From: Rhizobium sp. RU33A
Lineage (GTDB): Bacteria; Pseudomonadota; Alphaproteobacteria; Rhizobiales; Rhizobiaceae
DNA: 64,000 nucleotides
Reading direction: 5' to 3'
NCBI RefSeq assembly: GCF_900156055.1
Contig: NZ_FTMQ01000001.1
Span: 124,001 to 188,000, forward strand
Below the pieces are notes generated by a model. That model did no database searches and was not told the origin of the DNA. It worked only from the letters and a program-made list of their open reading frames with translations. Both the position numbers and the translations under genes were made by a program. The first letter of the stretch is position 1. The number at the start of each line of letters is the position of its first letter. Of this stretch, positions 1 through 8,427 are shown one piece after another.

Positions 1-53
1 TCGATGATGATCCGTGCTTCGCCGAGTTCCGGCTTCGGCATGTCTTCGGACAA
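1..53 (-). CDS. 5' end of an unidentified gene (partial)
   Basis: An open reading frame runs off the left edge on the minus strand. A TTG at 51-53 lies eight bases after a GGGAG Shine-Dalgarno (plus-strand 62-66) and would start MSEDMPKPELGEARIII; an in-frame ATG at 39-41 is the alternative start. Only about 17 residues are visible, so no family can be named. The case for a real gene is the promoter-like sequence and structured leader just upstream, on the same strand. It is divergent from the MFS gene at 282. Confidence 0.35.
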   Translation of the reverse strand, partial: MSEDMPKPELGEARIII

Positions 54-67
54 TCGTTTTACTCCCG

Positions 68-112
68 ATTGGCTGTGATCGCCAATAAAAAAGAGCGGGT
101 CCTTTCGGGCCC
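68..112 (-). promoter_or_regulatory. Structured 5' leader with attenuator-like hairpin
   Basis: Read on the minus strand, the leader of the partial left-edge gene has a hairpin GGGCCC-GAAA-GGACCC (plus 97-112, one C-A mismatch) followed by GCTC and six T (plus 87-92), which resembles an intrinsic terminator. It is followed at once by a perfect six-pair hairpin ATTGGC-N7-GCCAAT (68-86) that ends one base before the GGGAG ribosome-binding site. A terminator-like stem followed by a stem abutting the ribosome site suggests conditional expression. The trigger is unknown and no classic amino-acid leader peptide is recognisable. Confidence 0.35.
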
Positions 113-145
113 ACCCTTCATCTGTCGATCAAGAATTTGAAGCTC

Positions 146-174
146 ATATAGCCGACCGCCCCGGCTTTTGCAAG
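146..174 (-). promoter_or_regulatory. Putative housekeeping promoter for the left-edge gene
   Basis: On the minus strand the sequence reads CTTGCAA, 16 bases, CTATAT, close to the rhizobial housekeeping pattern CTTGAC-N17-CTATAT. The -10 is plus 146-151 and the -35 is plus 168-173. Transcription would begin near 139 and give a leader of about 85 nt before the TTG start at 53. Confidence 0.4.
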
Positions 175-281
175 CTTTTCGGTGGGGGGAGAAAACAAAC
201 TTGCCATTCATGCGTTGCGCAAGGCAAGCTCACGCCGCCGCAGCTGTTCCTGAAGAAGGTTGCGGCCAGAAAAGTTTAGAC

Positions 282-1916
282 ATGTCGACAAACGAACGCC
301 GCTCCCCGCTTCTGCCACTCCGCAATGAAGCCTATCGCCGGATTTGGCTCGCCAGCATCTCGTCCAATCTCGGTGGCTTGATCCAGGGTGTTGGTGCCGC
401 CTGGATGATGGCGTCGATCTCGACTTCCGAGAATATGGTAGCGCTTGTCCAGGCTTCGAACACCGGCCCGATCATGCTGCTCTCCCTGATCGCCGGTGCC
501 ATCGCCGACAGCTTCGATCGCCGCCGGGTCATGATTGCCGCGCAGCTCTTCATGATCGTGGTCTCGGCGCTCCTGACACTGTTTGCCTTGCTCGATCTGA
601 TTACCCCATGGGCGCTGCTTGCCTTCACCTTCCTGATCGGCTGCGGAACGGCGCTCAACAACCCGTCCTGGCAGGCCTCTGTCGGCGACATCGTCCCGAG
701 GGCGGATCTGCCGGCTGCCGTATCGCTCAACAGCATGGGCTTCAACATCACCCGCAGCGTCGGACCGGCGATTGGCGGTGCCATCGTCGCCGCCGCAGGG
801 GCGGCAGCCGCCTTTGCGGTCAACACGCTGTCCTACTTCGCCATTACCTATGCCCTCTTCCGCTGGCAGCCGAACATTCCGAAAAGTCCGCTGCCACGCG
901 AACATCTGGGCTCGGCAATCGGCGCCGGCCTGCGCTACGTCGCCATGTCACCCAATCTCGGCAAGGTGCTCTTCCGCGGCTTCGTCTTCGGTCTGACGGC
1001 AACCGCAATTCTCTCGCTGCTGCCGATCGTCGCGCGCGACCAATTGGCCGGCGGTCCGCTCACCTTCGGCGGCTTGCTCGGCGCCTTCGGCCTCGGCGCC
1101 ATCTTCGGTGCCTTTTCCAACCAGCGTGCGCGCGAGCTCTTGTCGAGCGAGGATATCGTCCGCGCGGCCTTCGCCGGCTTTGCTGTCGCCGCCGGCGTCA
1201 CGGGCATCAGCACCTCAGTCTGGATCACGGCGCTTGCCCTGATGGTCGCCGGCGCCTGCTGGGTGCTGGCGCTCTCGCTGTTCAACACCGTCGTCCAGCT
1301 TTCGGCACCCCGCTGGGTCGTGGGACGTGCGCTCTCGCTCTACCAGACTGCCACCTTCGGCGGCATGGCCACAGGCAGCTGGCTCTGGGGCAGCGTCGCT
1401 GAAAGCTACGGGTCCGACCATGCGCTGGTGGCATCCAGCCTTTTGATGATGGTCGGCGTCTTCATCGGCTTCTTCCTGCCGATGCCTGCCTTTGCCACCC
1501 TCGATCTCGATCCGCTCAACCGCTTCAACGAGCCGTCCCTGAAGCTCGACATCCGCCCGCGCAGCGGCCCGATCGTCATTCATATCGATTTCGAGATCAC
1601 CGACGAGGACGTTCCGGAATTCCTGAGGATCATGGTCGAGCGCCGCCGCATTCGCCTGCGCGACGGCGCACGCAACTGGACGCTGATGCGCGATCTGGAA
1701 AACCCTGACATCTGGACGGAAACCTATCATGTGCCAACATGGGTGGACTATGTGCGCCATAACCAGCGCCGCACCAAGGCCGATGCCGAGATCACCGACC
1801 GCTTGCTGGAACTGCATCGCGGCGACAGGCCGCCCAAGGTCCACCGGATGATCGAACGTCAGGCAATCCCACCGGCTGACGACGTCTTCCACCAGTCGCA
1901 CATCGATCACCACTGA
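282..1916 (+). CDS. MFS exporter with C-terminal soluble domain (MFS_3 / EntS-like)
   Basis: A 544-residue inner-membrane transporter of the major facilitator superfamily, of the enterobactin-exporter / 'transmembrane secretion effector' type. About twelve hydrophobic segments fill residues 15-410, with the loop signature ADSFDRRRVM between segments 2 and 3. The last 130 residues (from about 415) are hydrophilic and ferredoxin-like in pattern (IDFEITDEDVPEFL...), resembling the monooxygenase-like tail of this family. The start at ATG 282 was chosen because homology-like sequence (RNEAYRRIWLAS) begins just after it; upstream in-frame codons (168, 210) add implausible sequence. The substrate cannot be read from the sequence; it may be a drug, siderophore or metabolite. 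Confidence 0.85.
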   Translation: MSTNERRSPLLPLRNEAYRRIWLASISSNLGGLIQGVGAAWMMASISTSENMVALVQASNTGPIMLLSLIAGAIADSFDRRRVMIAAQLFMIVVSALLTLFALLDLITPWALLAFTFLIGCGTALNNPSWQASVGDIVPRADLPAAVSLNSMGFNITRSVGPAIGGAIVAAAGAAAAFAVNTLSYFAITYALFRWQPNIPKSPLPREHLGSAIGAGLRYVAMSPNLGKVLFRGFVFGLTATAILSLLPIVARDQLAGGPLTFGGLLGAFGLGAIFGAFSNQRARELLSSEDIVRAAFAGFAVAAGVTGISTSVWITALALMVAGACWVLALSLFNTVVQLSAPRWVVGRALSLYQTATFGGMATGSWLWGSVAESYGSDHALVASSLLMMVGVFIGFFLPMPAFATLDLDPLNRFNEPSLKLDIRPRSGPIVIHIDFEITDEDVPEFLRIMVERRRIRLRDGARNWTLMRDLENPDIWTETYHVPTWVDYVRHNQRRTKADAEITDRLLELHRGDRPPKVHRMIERQAIPPADDVFHQSHIDHH

Positions 1917-1925
1917 TGGGGGGCA

Positions 1926-3188
1926 TCAGCGCAGCTTGGCCTTGAGGTCTGCACTCGGATAGCAGGTGGGTTTCATCCCGTTCTTGGCCTGCCATTCGCC
2001 AAGCGAACGCCGCGTCTTGAAGCCGGGCAGGCCATCCACCTTGCCGACATCGTAACCTTGCGCCACCAGCGCCTGCTGCATGGCGAGCACATCCGAGCGC
2101 AGCATCTTGCCGACATCGCCCCACGGCGCCCTGAACGCGCCGCCACCGCTCGCGATCCGGTCGGCGAGATTGCCGATGAACAGCGCGTATAGATCGGAAT
2201 TGTTGTATTCCTTGAGCACATAGAAATTCGGCGTCACCAGGAATTCCGGACCATATGTCCCGGCCGGCACCAGCATCATCGCCGGCTGAGACGCCTCCGA
2301 CGAAGGGAATGCCCGGCCGGAAATCCGGGTAAGCCCGCCGCTTGCCCAGGCCGACACCGCCTTTGCCCTGTCAGGACCCTCCTGTGCGCAGGAGACGCCA
2401 TCGGGAATGGTGATCTCGTAGCCCCAGTCGCGACCCTTCTGCCAGCCGCTCTTGACCAGATAGTTGGCTATGGATGCCAGCGTATCCGGCACTGAATTCC
2501 AGATGTCGCGCTTGCCGTCGCCGTCGAAATCGACGGCGTATTTCAGGTAGCTTCCCGGCATGAACTGCGGCTGCCCCAAAGCCCCCGCCCAGGAGCCCAT
2601 AAGTCTGTTGGCAGTCACATCCCCGCTTTCGACGATATGCAGCGCCGAAATCAGCTCCTGCTGAAACATCGGTTTGCGCGTCGACATGAAGGCCTTGGTC
2701 GCCAGCACATCGATGGCCGGATGCGGCAGCTTCGCACGACCATAGCCGGACTCGCGCCCCCAGATGGCGACAATGATCGAACCCGGAACGCCATAGGTCG
2801 CCTCGACCTTGCGCAGTGTTCCCGCATGCTGACTTGCCAGGGTCCGACCGGTCGCGGCCAGTCCCTGCAGACGCTTCTCGTTGAAATAGGATGCCGGAGA
2901 ACTGAACTCCGCCTGGCTCTGGGTCCGTTCCTTCGGCGGCGCAGTGCCCGGAGGCACGAGATCCGGCAGATCCCAGTTTAACTGGACGTTCTGAAGCGTC
3001 CGGTCGAAGATCTCTTTGCTGATCCCGCCTTCTTGAGCGGCGCGCCAAAGGTCGCTGGCGATCCACTGCCGGAACTGTGCCTCGACGGCGCTGCGCGACG
3101 CGGCGGCGGCCGACGAGGCGAAACTCCCGGCCAGAACCAGTGAAGCGGTGGTCATCAGCCACTTAAGTGGCTTGCGGGAGCGTGCCAT
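1926..3188 (-). CDS. Lytic murein transglycosylase, MltB family (SLT_2 + PG-binding)
   Basis: A 420-residue periplasmic enzyme that cleaves the MurNAc-GlcNAc bond of peptidoglycan to give 1,6-anhydro ends. Residues 1-30 form a signal peptide ending in an alanine run. The catalytic glutamate is in IWGRESGYG (E146), followed by the family motif GALGQPQFMPGSYLKYAVDFDGDGK. A peptidoglycan-binding domain occupies roughly residues 355-415 (LRSDVLAMQQALVAQGYDVGKVDG). The ATG at 3188 follows a GAGGAAGAACCG ribosome site; the frame opens 35 codons earlier but that stretch is not protein-like. It converges with the MFS gene, ten bases apart. Confidence 0.92.
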   Translation of the reverse strand: MARSRKPLKWLMTTASLVLAGSFASSAAAASRSAVEAQFRQWIASDLWRAAQEGGISKEIFDRTLQNVQLNWDLPDLVPPGTAPPKERTQSQAEFSSPASYFNEKRLQGLAATGRTLASQHAGTLRKVEATYGVPGSIIVAIWGRESGYGRAKLPHPAIDVLATKAFMSTRKPMFQQELISALHIVESGDVTANRLMGSWAGALGQPQFMPGSYLKYAVDFDGDGKRDIWNSVPDTLASIANYLVKSGWQKGRDWGYEITIPDGVSCAQEGPDRAKAVSAWASGGLTRISGRAFPSSEASQPAMMLVPAGTYGPEFLVTPNFYVLKEYNNSDLYALFIGNLADRIASGGGAFRAPWGDVGKMLRSDVLAMQQALVAQGYDVGKVDGLPGFKTRRSLGEWQAKNGMKPTCYPSADLKAKLR

Positions 3189-3204
3189 CGGTTCTTCCTC
3201 GCGG

Positions 3205-3810
3205 TCAGATAATGGTCCGGGCCCTGATCGCCGCAGACAGTGTTCCCTCGTCCAGATAATCGAGTTCGCCCCCGACAGGCACACCATGGGCAAGCCGCGT
3301 GATCTTCACGTCGAGCCCTATCAGATGGTCGGTTATATAGTGTGCTGTGGTCTGCCCCTCGACGGTGGCATTAACTGCTATGATGATCTCGCGGACCCCG
3401 CCTTTCGCCACCCGGTCGATCAGCCCCTTGATGTTGAGATCGTCAGGCCCGATGCCATCGAGCGGCGACAGCGTGCCGCCCAGCACATGATAGGCCGCAT
3501 TCATCGCGCCGGCCCGCTCCAGCGCCCAGAGGTCGGAGACATCCTCGACGACGATGATGACGGACTGGTCGCGAGCCACGTCGGTGCAGACGGTGCAGGG
3601 GTCGATCGTGTCGACATTGCCGCAGCAGGAGCAGATCTTCACCTTGTCATAGGCCTCGCCCATGGCGTGACCCAAGGGGCCGAGAAGCTGATCCTTCTTC
3701 TTGATCAGGTGCAGCGCAGCACGTCGTGCCGAGCGTGGTCCAAGCCCCGGGACTTTCGCCAGGAGTTGGATGAGTTTCTCGATTTCGGGGCCGGTGACTC
3801 GTTTTGCCAT
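3205..3810 (-). CDS. recR: Recombination protein RecR
   Basis: A 201-residue recombination mediator that works with RecO (and RecF) to load RecA on gapped DNA. It shows the N-terminal helix-hairpin-helix ([17 protein letters not shown], residues 19-35), a C4 zinc finger (C60, C63, C72, C75) and the Toprim core ([18 protein letters not shown], from about residue 84). Length is normal for the family. In many bacteria recR is coupled to dnaX and ybaB; here those genes lie 1.7 kb away on the same strand, separated by a MOSC gene and a hydrolase on the opposite strand. Confidence 0.97.
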   Translation of the reverse strand: MAKRVTGPEIEKLIQLLAKVPGLGPRSARRAALHLIKKKDQLLGPLGHAMGEAYDKVKICSCCGNVDTIDPCTVCTDVARDQSVIIVVEDVSDLWALERAGAMNAAYHVLGGTLSPLDGIGPDDLNIKGLIDRVAKGGVREIIIAVNATVEGQTTAHYITDHLIGLDVKITRLAHGVPVGGELDYLDEGTLSAAIRARTII

Positions 3811-3866
3811 GGCGGCGTTTCTAGCCCATATAGACGCCAAACGGAATCGCCGAAGGAGCGCTCCAG

Positions 3867-4487
3867 ATGAAAATCCTCGCCGTCTGCCTGGGTCGACCCG
3901 AGATCCTGCCGGGGAAGAAATACAAGACCGGCATCAACAAGCTGGCCATCCAGGGTCCGATCATGGTCGATGCCGAAGGCCTCGTCGGCGACGCGATCCT
4001 CAACCGCAAGCACCACGGCGGCGTCGATCAGGCCGTCTATATCGAGGGCTCCATCGATCTCGACTGGTGGCAGGCCGAACTCGGCCGCGACCTCCCCTAT
4101 GGCACCTTCGGCGAGAATCTGGTGATCGAGGGGCTGGAAAGCGCCATGTTGGCGGCCGGTGACAGGCTTGCGATCGGCGAGGTCTTGCTGGAAGTCACCT
4201 CTGCCCGCATCCCGTGCGCGACCTTTGCCGCCAAGATGGGCGAGCCCACCTTCGTCAAGCGCTACACCCGCGCCGCCCGCCCGGGCGCCTATGCCCGAGT
4301 GCTGCAAGGCGGCATGGTCAAGGCCGGCCAAGCCGTCGAATTCACGCCCTGGGTCGGCGACCGCGTCACCATGCGCGAGATGATGGCGACCTTTGGCCGC
4401 AAGCTGAGCGAGACCGATCGCGCCCGCTACATGGCGGCTCCCGTCCACTACAAGGTTCGCGACGCGATCAGCGCAGGCGAGATGTGA
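3867..4487 (+). CDS. MOSC domain protein (YiiM-like)
   Basis: A 206-residue cytosolic MOSC-domain protein. The family binds molybdenum cofactor or sulfur-carrier intermediates and includes YiiM-type detoxification of N-hydroxylated bases. Motifs visible are [12 protein letters not shown] (from about residue 50), [12 protein letters not shown] (about 78) and the conserved cysteine in [14 protein letters not shown] (about 114), which is the expected Mo-cofactor ligand. The start at 3867 has the upstream GGAGCG region and leaves 56 bases to the divergent recR start, so the two share a short bidirectional promoter region. The precise substrate is not predictable. Confidence 0.85.
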   Translation: MKILAVCLGRPEILPGKKYKTGINKLAIQGPIMVDAEGLVGDAILNRKHHGGVDQAVYIEGSIDLDWWQAELGRDLPYGTFGENLVIEGLESAMLAAGDRLAIGEVLLEVTSARIPCATFAAKMGEPTFVKRYTRAARPGAYARVLQGGMVKAGQAVEFTPWVGDRVTMREMMATFGRKLSETDRARYMAAPVHYKVRDAISAGEM

Positions 4488-4567
4488 GCCTCCGCCAAAG
4501 GTCGTAAAGCCGTCCGGCTTTACCCGCCCCATACTTCTCGCCATCATGCCGCCCGCATGGAGGAGCG

Positions 4568-5458
4568 ATGGACCCGAGGAGAATAGAGCTGACTGCAGCC
4601 GATGGCGTGCTGCTAATCGGTCACTGGTGGCGATCCGCTGACGGAGCGCCTATCGGAACCGTGATCATCAATCCGGCAACTGGCGTCCTGGCCCGCTATT
4701 ACCACCGATACGCCGCCTACCTCGCGGCAAACGGCTTTTCCGTCCTCACCTATGATTACCGCGGCATCGGACTGTCTCGACCGGAAAACCTTGAAGGATC
4801 GACCTTCACCTGGCGCCAATGGGGCGAGAAGGATTTCGATGTAGCCCTCCGCCAAGCGCTGCAGGAGGACAAGACGGGACGCGTTCTTGTCGTTGGCCAC
4901 AGCATCGGCGGCTTCCTGCCGGGCTATTCGCCGGCGGTCGGGCGCGTCTCGGCCATGCTTTCGGTCGGCGGGCAATACGGCTATTGGGGGGACTATCTGC
5001 CAGCACGACGCCTGCCGCTCTTTTTGAAATGGCATGTCGCAATGCCCGCCATCACCCTTGCACTCGGCCATTTTCCCGGCAAGCGCCTGGGTTGGCTGGA
5101 GGATCTGCCGAAAGGGGTCGCCTATGGCTGGGGGCTGCAGCAGGGCAGAGCGGAACAGGGCCTGTCGCGAGAGGCGGCCGAAGTCATGCGCGATCGGTTC
5201 GCCACCGCAACCTGCCCGATCCTCAGTGTCGCCATGTCGGATGACGAGATCGCGACGCCGAAAGCAATAGATCGTGCCATGCGCTATTATCGCCGCGCGC
5301 CGGTGGCCAAGGTGCTGCTCGCACCACAAGACCTCGGTTTTGACCGTATCGGTCACTTCGATCTCTTCCACGCCCGCCATGAATGTGGCTTCTGGCGCCA
5401 CACCCTCGCGTTTCTGCACGAGGGGGAAAACCCGTGGAATGATCGGGTCTATCCCTGA
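4568..5458 (+). CDS. Alpha/beta hydrolase (COG4757-like)
   Basis: A 296-residue cytosolic alpha/beta hydrolase. The nucleophile elbow is GHSIGG (S112), the probable acid is in MSDDE (about residue 226) and the histidine in RIGHFDLFH (about 263). The TYDYRGIGLSRP stretch (about 61-72) is the usual oxyanion-side loop. A GGAG ribosome site precedes ATG 4568. Substrate unknown; the family is annotated only as predicted esterase/hydrolase. A perfect 10-bp inverted repeat flanks its stop codon. Confidence 0.8.
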   Translation: MDPRRIELTAADGVLLIGHWWRSADGAPIGTVIINPATGVLARYYHRYAAYLAANGFSVLTYDYRGIGLSRPENLEGSTFTWRQWGEKDFDVALRQALQEDKTGRVLVVGHSIGGFLPGYSPAVGRVSAMLSVGGQYGYWGDYLPARRLPLFLKWHVAMPAITLALGHFPGKRLGWLEDLPKGVAYGWGLQQGRAEQGLSREAAEVMRDRFATATCPILSVAMSDDEIATPKAIDRAMRYYRRAPVAKVLLAPQDLGFDRIGHFDLFHARHECGFWRHTLAFLHEGENPWNDRVYP

Positions 5459-5469
5459 CAGACCCGATC
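5441..5469. repeat. 10-bp inverted repeat bracketing the hydrolase stop codon
   Basis: GATCGGGTCT (5441-5450) and AGACCCGATC (5460-5469) are exact inverted copies separated by nine bases that contain the TGA stop at 5456-5458. The hairpin lies between the convergent hydrolase and ybaB genes and could stabilise or end transcripts. No T run follows on either strand, so it is not a standard intrinsic terminator. Confidence 0.6.
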
Positions 5470-5497
5470 ACCTTCTCGAGCAGAATGAACTGCTTGA

Positions 5498-5821
5498 TCA
5501 GAACGGGAACTTCATGCCCGGCGGCAGTGGAATGCCGGCGGTCAGCGCCGTCATCTTTTCCTGCGCCTGGGCTTCGCCCTTGTCCTTGGCATCCTTGTGG
5601 GCGGCAACGATCAGATCTTCCAGGATCTCGACATCGTCTTCCTTGAACAGCGACGGATCGATCTTGATGCTGCGCATCTCGCCCTTGCCGCTGAGGACAA
5701 CGGTCACCATGCCGCCGCCGGACTTGCCCTCGATTTCGAGTGCAGCAATCTCTTCCTGCATCTTTTCCATCTTGGACTGCATTTCCTTGACCTTGCCCAT
5801 CATGCCCATGATGTCGCGCAT
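5498..5821 (-). CDS. YbaB/EbfC nucleoid-associated protein
   Basis: A 107-residue DNA-binding protein of the YbaB/EbfC family, which forms dimers and helps organise the nucleoid. It shows the family opening [25 protein letters not shown], a short coiled helix, then a beta sheet ([22 protein letters not shown]). Length is typical. It follows dnaX by 48 bases on the same strand, the classic dnaX-ybaB order, and is probably cotranscribed with it. Confidence 0.95.
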   Translation of the reverse strand: MRDIMGMMGKVKEMQSKMEKMQEEIAALEIEGKSGGGMVTVVLSGKGEMRSIKIDPSLFKEDDVEILEDLIVAAHKDAKDKGEAQAQEKMTALTAGIPLPPGMKFPF

Positions 5822-5869
5822 CGTCTTCTCCTTGGATTGTTGTCGTGTTCTGCGAGAAGGGCGTCAGCC

Positions 5870-7750
5870 CTAGAATTCGATGTCGTCGCCCGGCAGGATG
5901 TCGCCTTCAGCCGATTCCGCCACAGCCGGCGGTGTAGCCACGATGTCGTCGTCCTCGATCGCAGCTGCCTTGATCCGGACGTCGGTCACCTTGGCGCCGG
6001 GAAAGCGTGCGAGGATCGCGGCGACATCAGGGTCCTGCCGGGCATCGACCAGCCGCGCTTCGCGGGTCGTCTTCTCGACTTCGACCAGTGTCGGTGCGCC
6101 CGCCTCGTTGGACAGCGTCACCCACCAGTTGACGCCGGTCCATTCGCTGAGCTTCATCTTCAACTCGTTGACGATGCCAGGCGGGCATTGCGATTCCAGA
6201 CGAATTTCCAGCCGGCCCGGCTCGATCTTCACGAGATGCACGAACTGGCGCAACTGGGCCCTAAGCACCGGCGCACGGTTCTTGGTGCAGAGATCGGCGA
6301 TATCGTCCAGCGTCTCGACGCGGATGCCTGGAGCCAGTGATTCCTCGACCTTGGTTTCGCGGCGCTCCATGCCCTGAGGCAGCGCGTCGCCAGCCGGCAC
6401 GCTCTGCAGATGGGCAACGGGCTGGCTCATCGCCGGGCGTGGGGCGCTATCCTGCGGTGCTTGAGAAACGGCCTGCACGCGCATCGCCATTGAGGCCCCA
6501 CCGCCGCCGCCATTCGGCCGCGGCGCAGAAGGCGCGCGATCTCCGCCACCTTCGCCATTGGAGAGTTCAAGCAGGCGTCGCGCAGCATCTTCGGGCGAGG
6601 GCAGATGGGCGGCATGCGCCAGCCGTATCAGCACCATCTCGGCGGCACCTGCCGGTCGCGACGAGGCCTCAGCTTCGGGAATGCCCTTGAGCAGCATCTG
6701 CCACATGCGCGACAGCGTCGTCACCGCCACGCTGTCAGCAAGTTCGGCCCCTCGCACGCGCTCGACTTCGGAAAGCGAGGGATCCTGCGACGCAGAGGGA
6801 ATGTATTTGAGCCGGGTCACCAGATGGGTGAAGTCAGCAAGATCGGTCAGCACCACGGTCGGGTTGGCACCCGCCTCATACTGGCTGCCGAATTCGGAAA
6901 GGGCTGCCGCTACGTCACCGCGCACGATATGGTCGAAAAGGTCGACGATACGGGCCCGGTCGGCGAGGCCCAGCATGGCGCGCACGGCATCGGCATGCAC
7001 GACGCCACTGCCATGGGCGATCGCCTGATCAAGCAGCGACAGACCGTCACGCGCCGAGCCTTCGGCGGCGCGCGCGATCATCGAAAGCGCATCTTCGTCC
7101 GCCTCGATACCTTCCTTCGACGCAATGGTCGAGAACAGGCCGACCAGATCGCCAGCACTGATGCGGCGCAGGTCGAACCTCTGGCAGCGGGAGAGAACAG
7201 TGATCGGAACCTTGCGGATTTCGGTCGTCGCAAAGATGAACTTCACATGCTCCGGGGGCTCTTCGAGCGTCTTCAACAGCCCGTTGAAGGCCGCCGTCGA
7301 CAGCATGTGCACTTCGTCGATGATGTAGACCTTGTAGCGCGCCGACACTGGGCGATAGCGCACCTGCTCGATGATCTCTCTGATGTCGTCGATACCGGTA
7401 TGCGAGGCCGCATCCATCTCGATCACGTCGACATGCCGGCCTTCCATGATTGCCTGGCAATGTTCACCGGGGATGCGCAGGTCGATCGTCGGCTTGTCGA
7501 TCTCAGCTGTCTTGTAGTTCAGAGCGCGCGCCAGAATGCGGGCCGTGGTCGTCTTGCCCACGCCGCGCACGCCGGTCAGCATATAGGCCTGGGCGATGCG
7601 GCCGGTCTCGAACGCATTAGTCAGCGTCCGCACCATCGGCTCCTGGCCGACCATCAGGTCCGTGAAATCCTTGGGGCGGTATTTGCGGGCGAGAACGCGG
7701 TAGCCGCCGGGGGCGGTCTTGGCTTCTGCAGTGGGCTCTAAATCGCTCAT
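5870..7750 (-). CDS. dnaX: DNA polymerase III subunit gamma/tau
   Basis: The 626-residue clamp-loader ATPase of DNA polymerase III. The AAA+ core has Walker A GVRGVGKT (about 60-67), Walker B IIDEVHM and the sensor region FIFATTEIRKVP. Domain III and a proline-rich linker follow, then a tau-type C-terminal region. The start at 7750 (MSDLEPTAEAKTAPGG) was chosen because upstream in-frame sequence overlaps the SRP RNA gene. Two oddities were noted: the four-cysteine zinc module normally found after Walker A is absent (only C98 remains in GEHCQAI), and no A-AAA-AAG-type slippery heptamer was noticed, so a separate gamma form is not expected by that mechanism. Confidence 0.96.
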   Translation of the reverse strand: MSDLEPTAEAKTAPGGYRVLARKYRPKDFTDLMVGQEPMVRTLTNAFETGRIAQAYMLTGVRGVGKTTTARILARALNYKTAEIDKPTIDLRIPGEHCQAIMEGRHVDVIEMDAASHTGIDDIREIIEQVRYRPVSARYKVYIIDEVHMLSTAAFNGLLKTLEEPPEHVKFIFATTEIRKVPITVLSRCQRFDLRRISAGDLVGLFSTIASKEGIEADEDALSMIARAAEGSARDGLSLLDQAIAHGSGVVHADAVRAMLGLADRARIVDLFDHIVRGDVAAALSEFGSQYEAGANPTVVLTDLADFTHLVTRLKYIPSASQDPSLSEVERVRGAELADSVAVTTLSRMWQMLLKGIPEAEASSRPAGAAEMVLIRLAHAAHLPSPEDAARRLLELSNGEGGGDRAPSAPRPNGGGGGASMAMRVQAVSQAPQDSAPRPAMSQPVAHLQSVPAGDALPQGMERRETKVEESLAPGIRVETLDDIADLCTKNRAPVLRAQLRQFVHLVKIEPGRLEIRLESQCPPGIVNELKMKLSEWTGVNWWVTLSNEAGAPTLVEVEKTTREARLVDARQDPDVAAILARFPGAKVTDVRIKAAAIEDDDIVATPPAVAESAEGDILPGDDIEF

Positions 7751-7831
7751 CGCGCTGCCAGCTTCCCCGTCTGCCCGCGCCCGGGCATGGCACGGCCCGT
7801 GCTGAAAACAGGGGCCGGAAATGAAGATGAG

Positions 7832-7930
7832 GTGGGAGGCTGGCACGATGACCCGTGCCGTGCTCGTTGGGGCTGCTTCCTTCCGGACCTGACCCGGTTG
7901 GCGAGTGGCTCGTCCACCACCAACCTCCCA
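7832..7930 (-). ncRNA. ffs: SRP RNA (small bacterial type)
   Basis: The minus strand contains GGTCAGGTCCGGAAGGAAGC, the conserved helix-8 / GGAA tetraloop signature of bacterial signal recognition particle RNA that binds Ffh. The ends pair as an arm (GGGAGGTTGG near 7930 with the GCCTCCCACC end near 7832), giving an RNA of about 99 nt. A promoter at 7937-7965 places the transcription start at about 7930. The gene lies just upstream of dnaX on the same strand. Confidence 0.97.
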
Positions 7931-7936
7931 AGGAGA

Positions 7937-7965
7937 CATATCGGCAATAACGTCGCCAAATGCAA
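7937..7965 (-). promoter_or_regulatory. SRP RNA promoter
   Basis: On the minus strand, TTGCAT (plus 7960-7965), a 17-base spacer and GATATG (plus 7937-7942) form a sigma-70-type promoter. The expected start, about seven bases downstream, coincides with the structural 5' end of the SRP RNA. Confidence 0.65.
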
Positions 7966-8019
7966 GCCAAGCCAAAAAAAAACTGCTAGTCTCGCAGAAA
8001 ACAAGAGGGAGAAAACGCC

Positions 8020-8427
8020 TTGCAGCCATTCGTCCTGGATGATCGCCTCGCGAGGGATAGCGAGTCGATCCTGAAGCTCGGCCTCTGCGACCTGCGGCTG
8101 GCAAGGGACAGCCGCTGGCCCTGGCTGATTCTCGTGCCGCAACGTCCTGAAGTCTCGGAGATCTTCGACCTGACCCCGCTCGATCAGGCGGTCCTGACAT
8201 TCGAGCAGGTGACGGTCGGGACGGCGCTGAAGAAGGTGACTGGTGCCGAGAAGATCAATATCGCCGCCATCGGCAATATCGTGCGCCAGCTTCACGTCCA
8301 TGTCGTCGCACGCAACGAAAATGACCCAAATTGGCCCGGCCCGATCTGGGGTTATGGCCAGTCTGTCCCGTATGAGGAAAAGGCCTTCGAGGCCATGAAG
8401 CACAGGATCCTTGAAGCATTCCAATGA
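8020..8427 (+). CDS. HIT family protein
   Basis: A 135-residue histidine-triad family nucleotide hydrolase/transferase. The degenerate HIT motif is QLHVHVVARNENDPNWPGPIW (about residues 90-110), with a His-x-His core and the family's downstream Trp-Pro-Gly-Pro. The start is TTG at 8020, eight bases after GAGGGA; no ATG is available near the homologous N terminus (QPFVLDDRLARDS). The last four bases overlap the nudC start (ATGA), so the two are translationally coupled, which suggests shared work on nucleotide by-products. Confidence 0.88.
   Translation: MQPFVLDDRLARDSESILKLGLCDLRLARDSRWPWLILVPQRPEVSEIFDLTPLDQAVLTFEQVTVGTALKKVTGAEKINIAAIGNIVRQLHVHVVARNENDPNWPGPIWGYGQSVPYEEKAFEAMKHRILEAFQ

Noticed and set aside
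5870..7750. Programmed frameshift in dnaX giving a gamma subunit
   Set aside because: No A-AAA-AAG-type slippery run was noticed in the reading frame.
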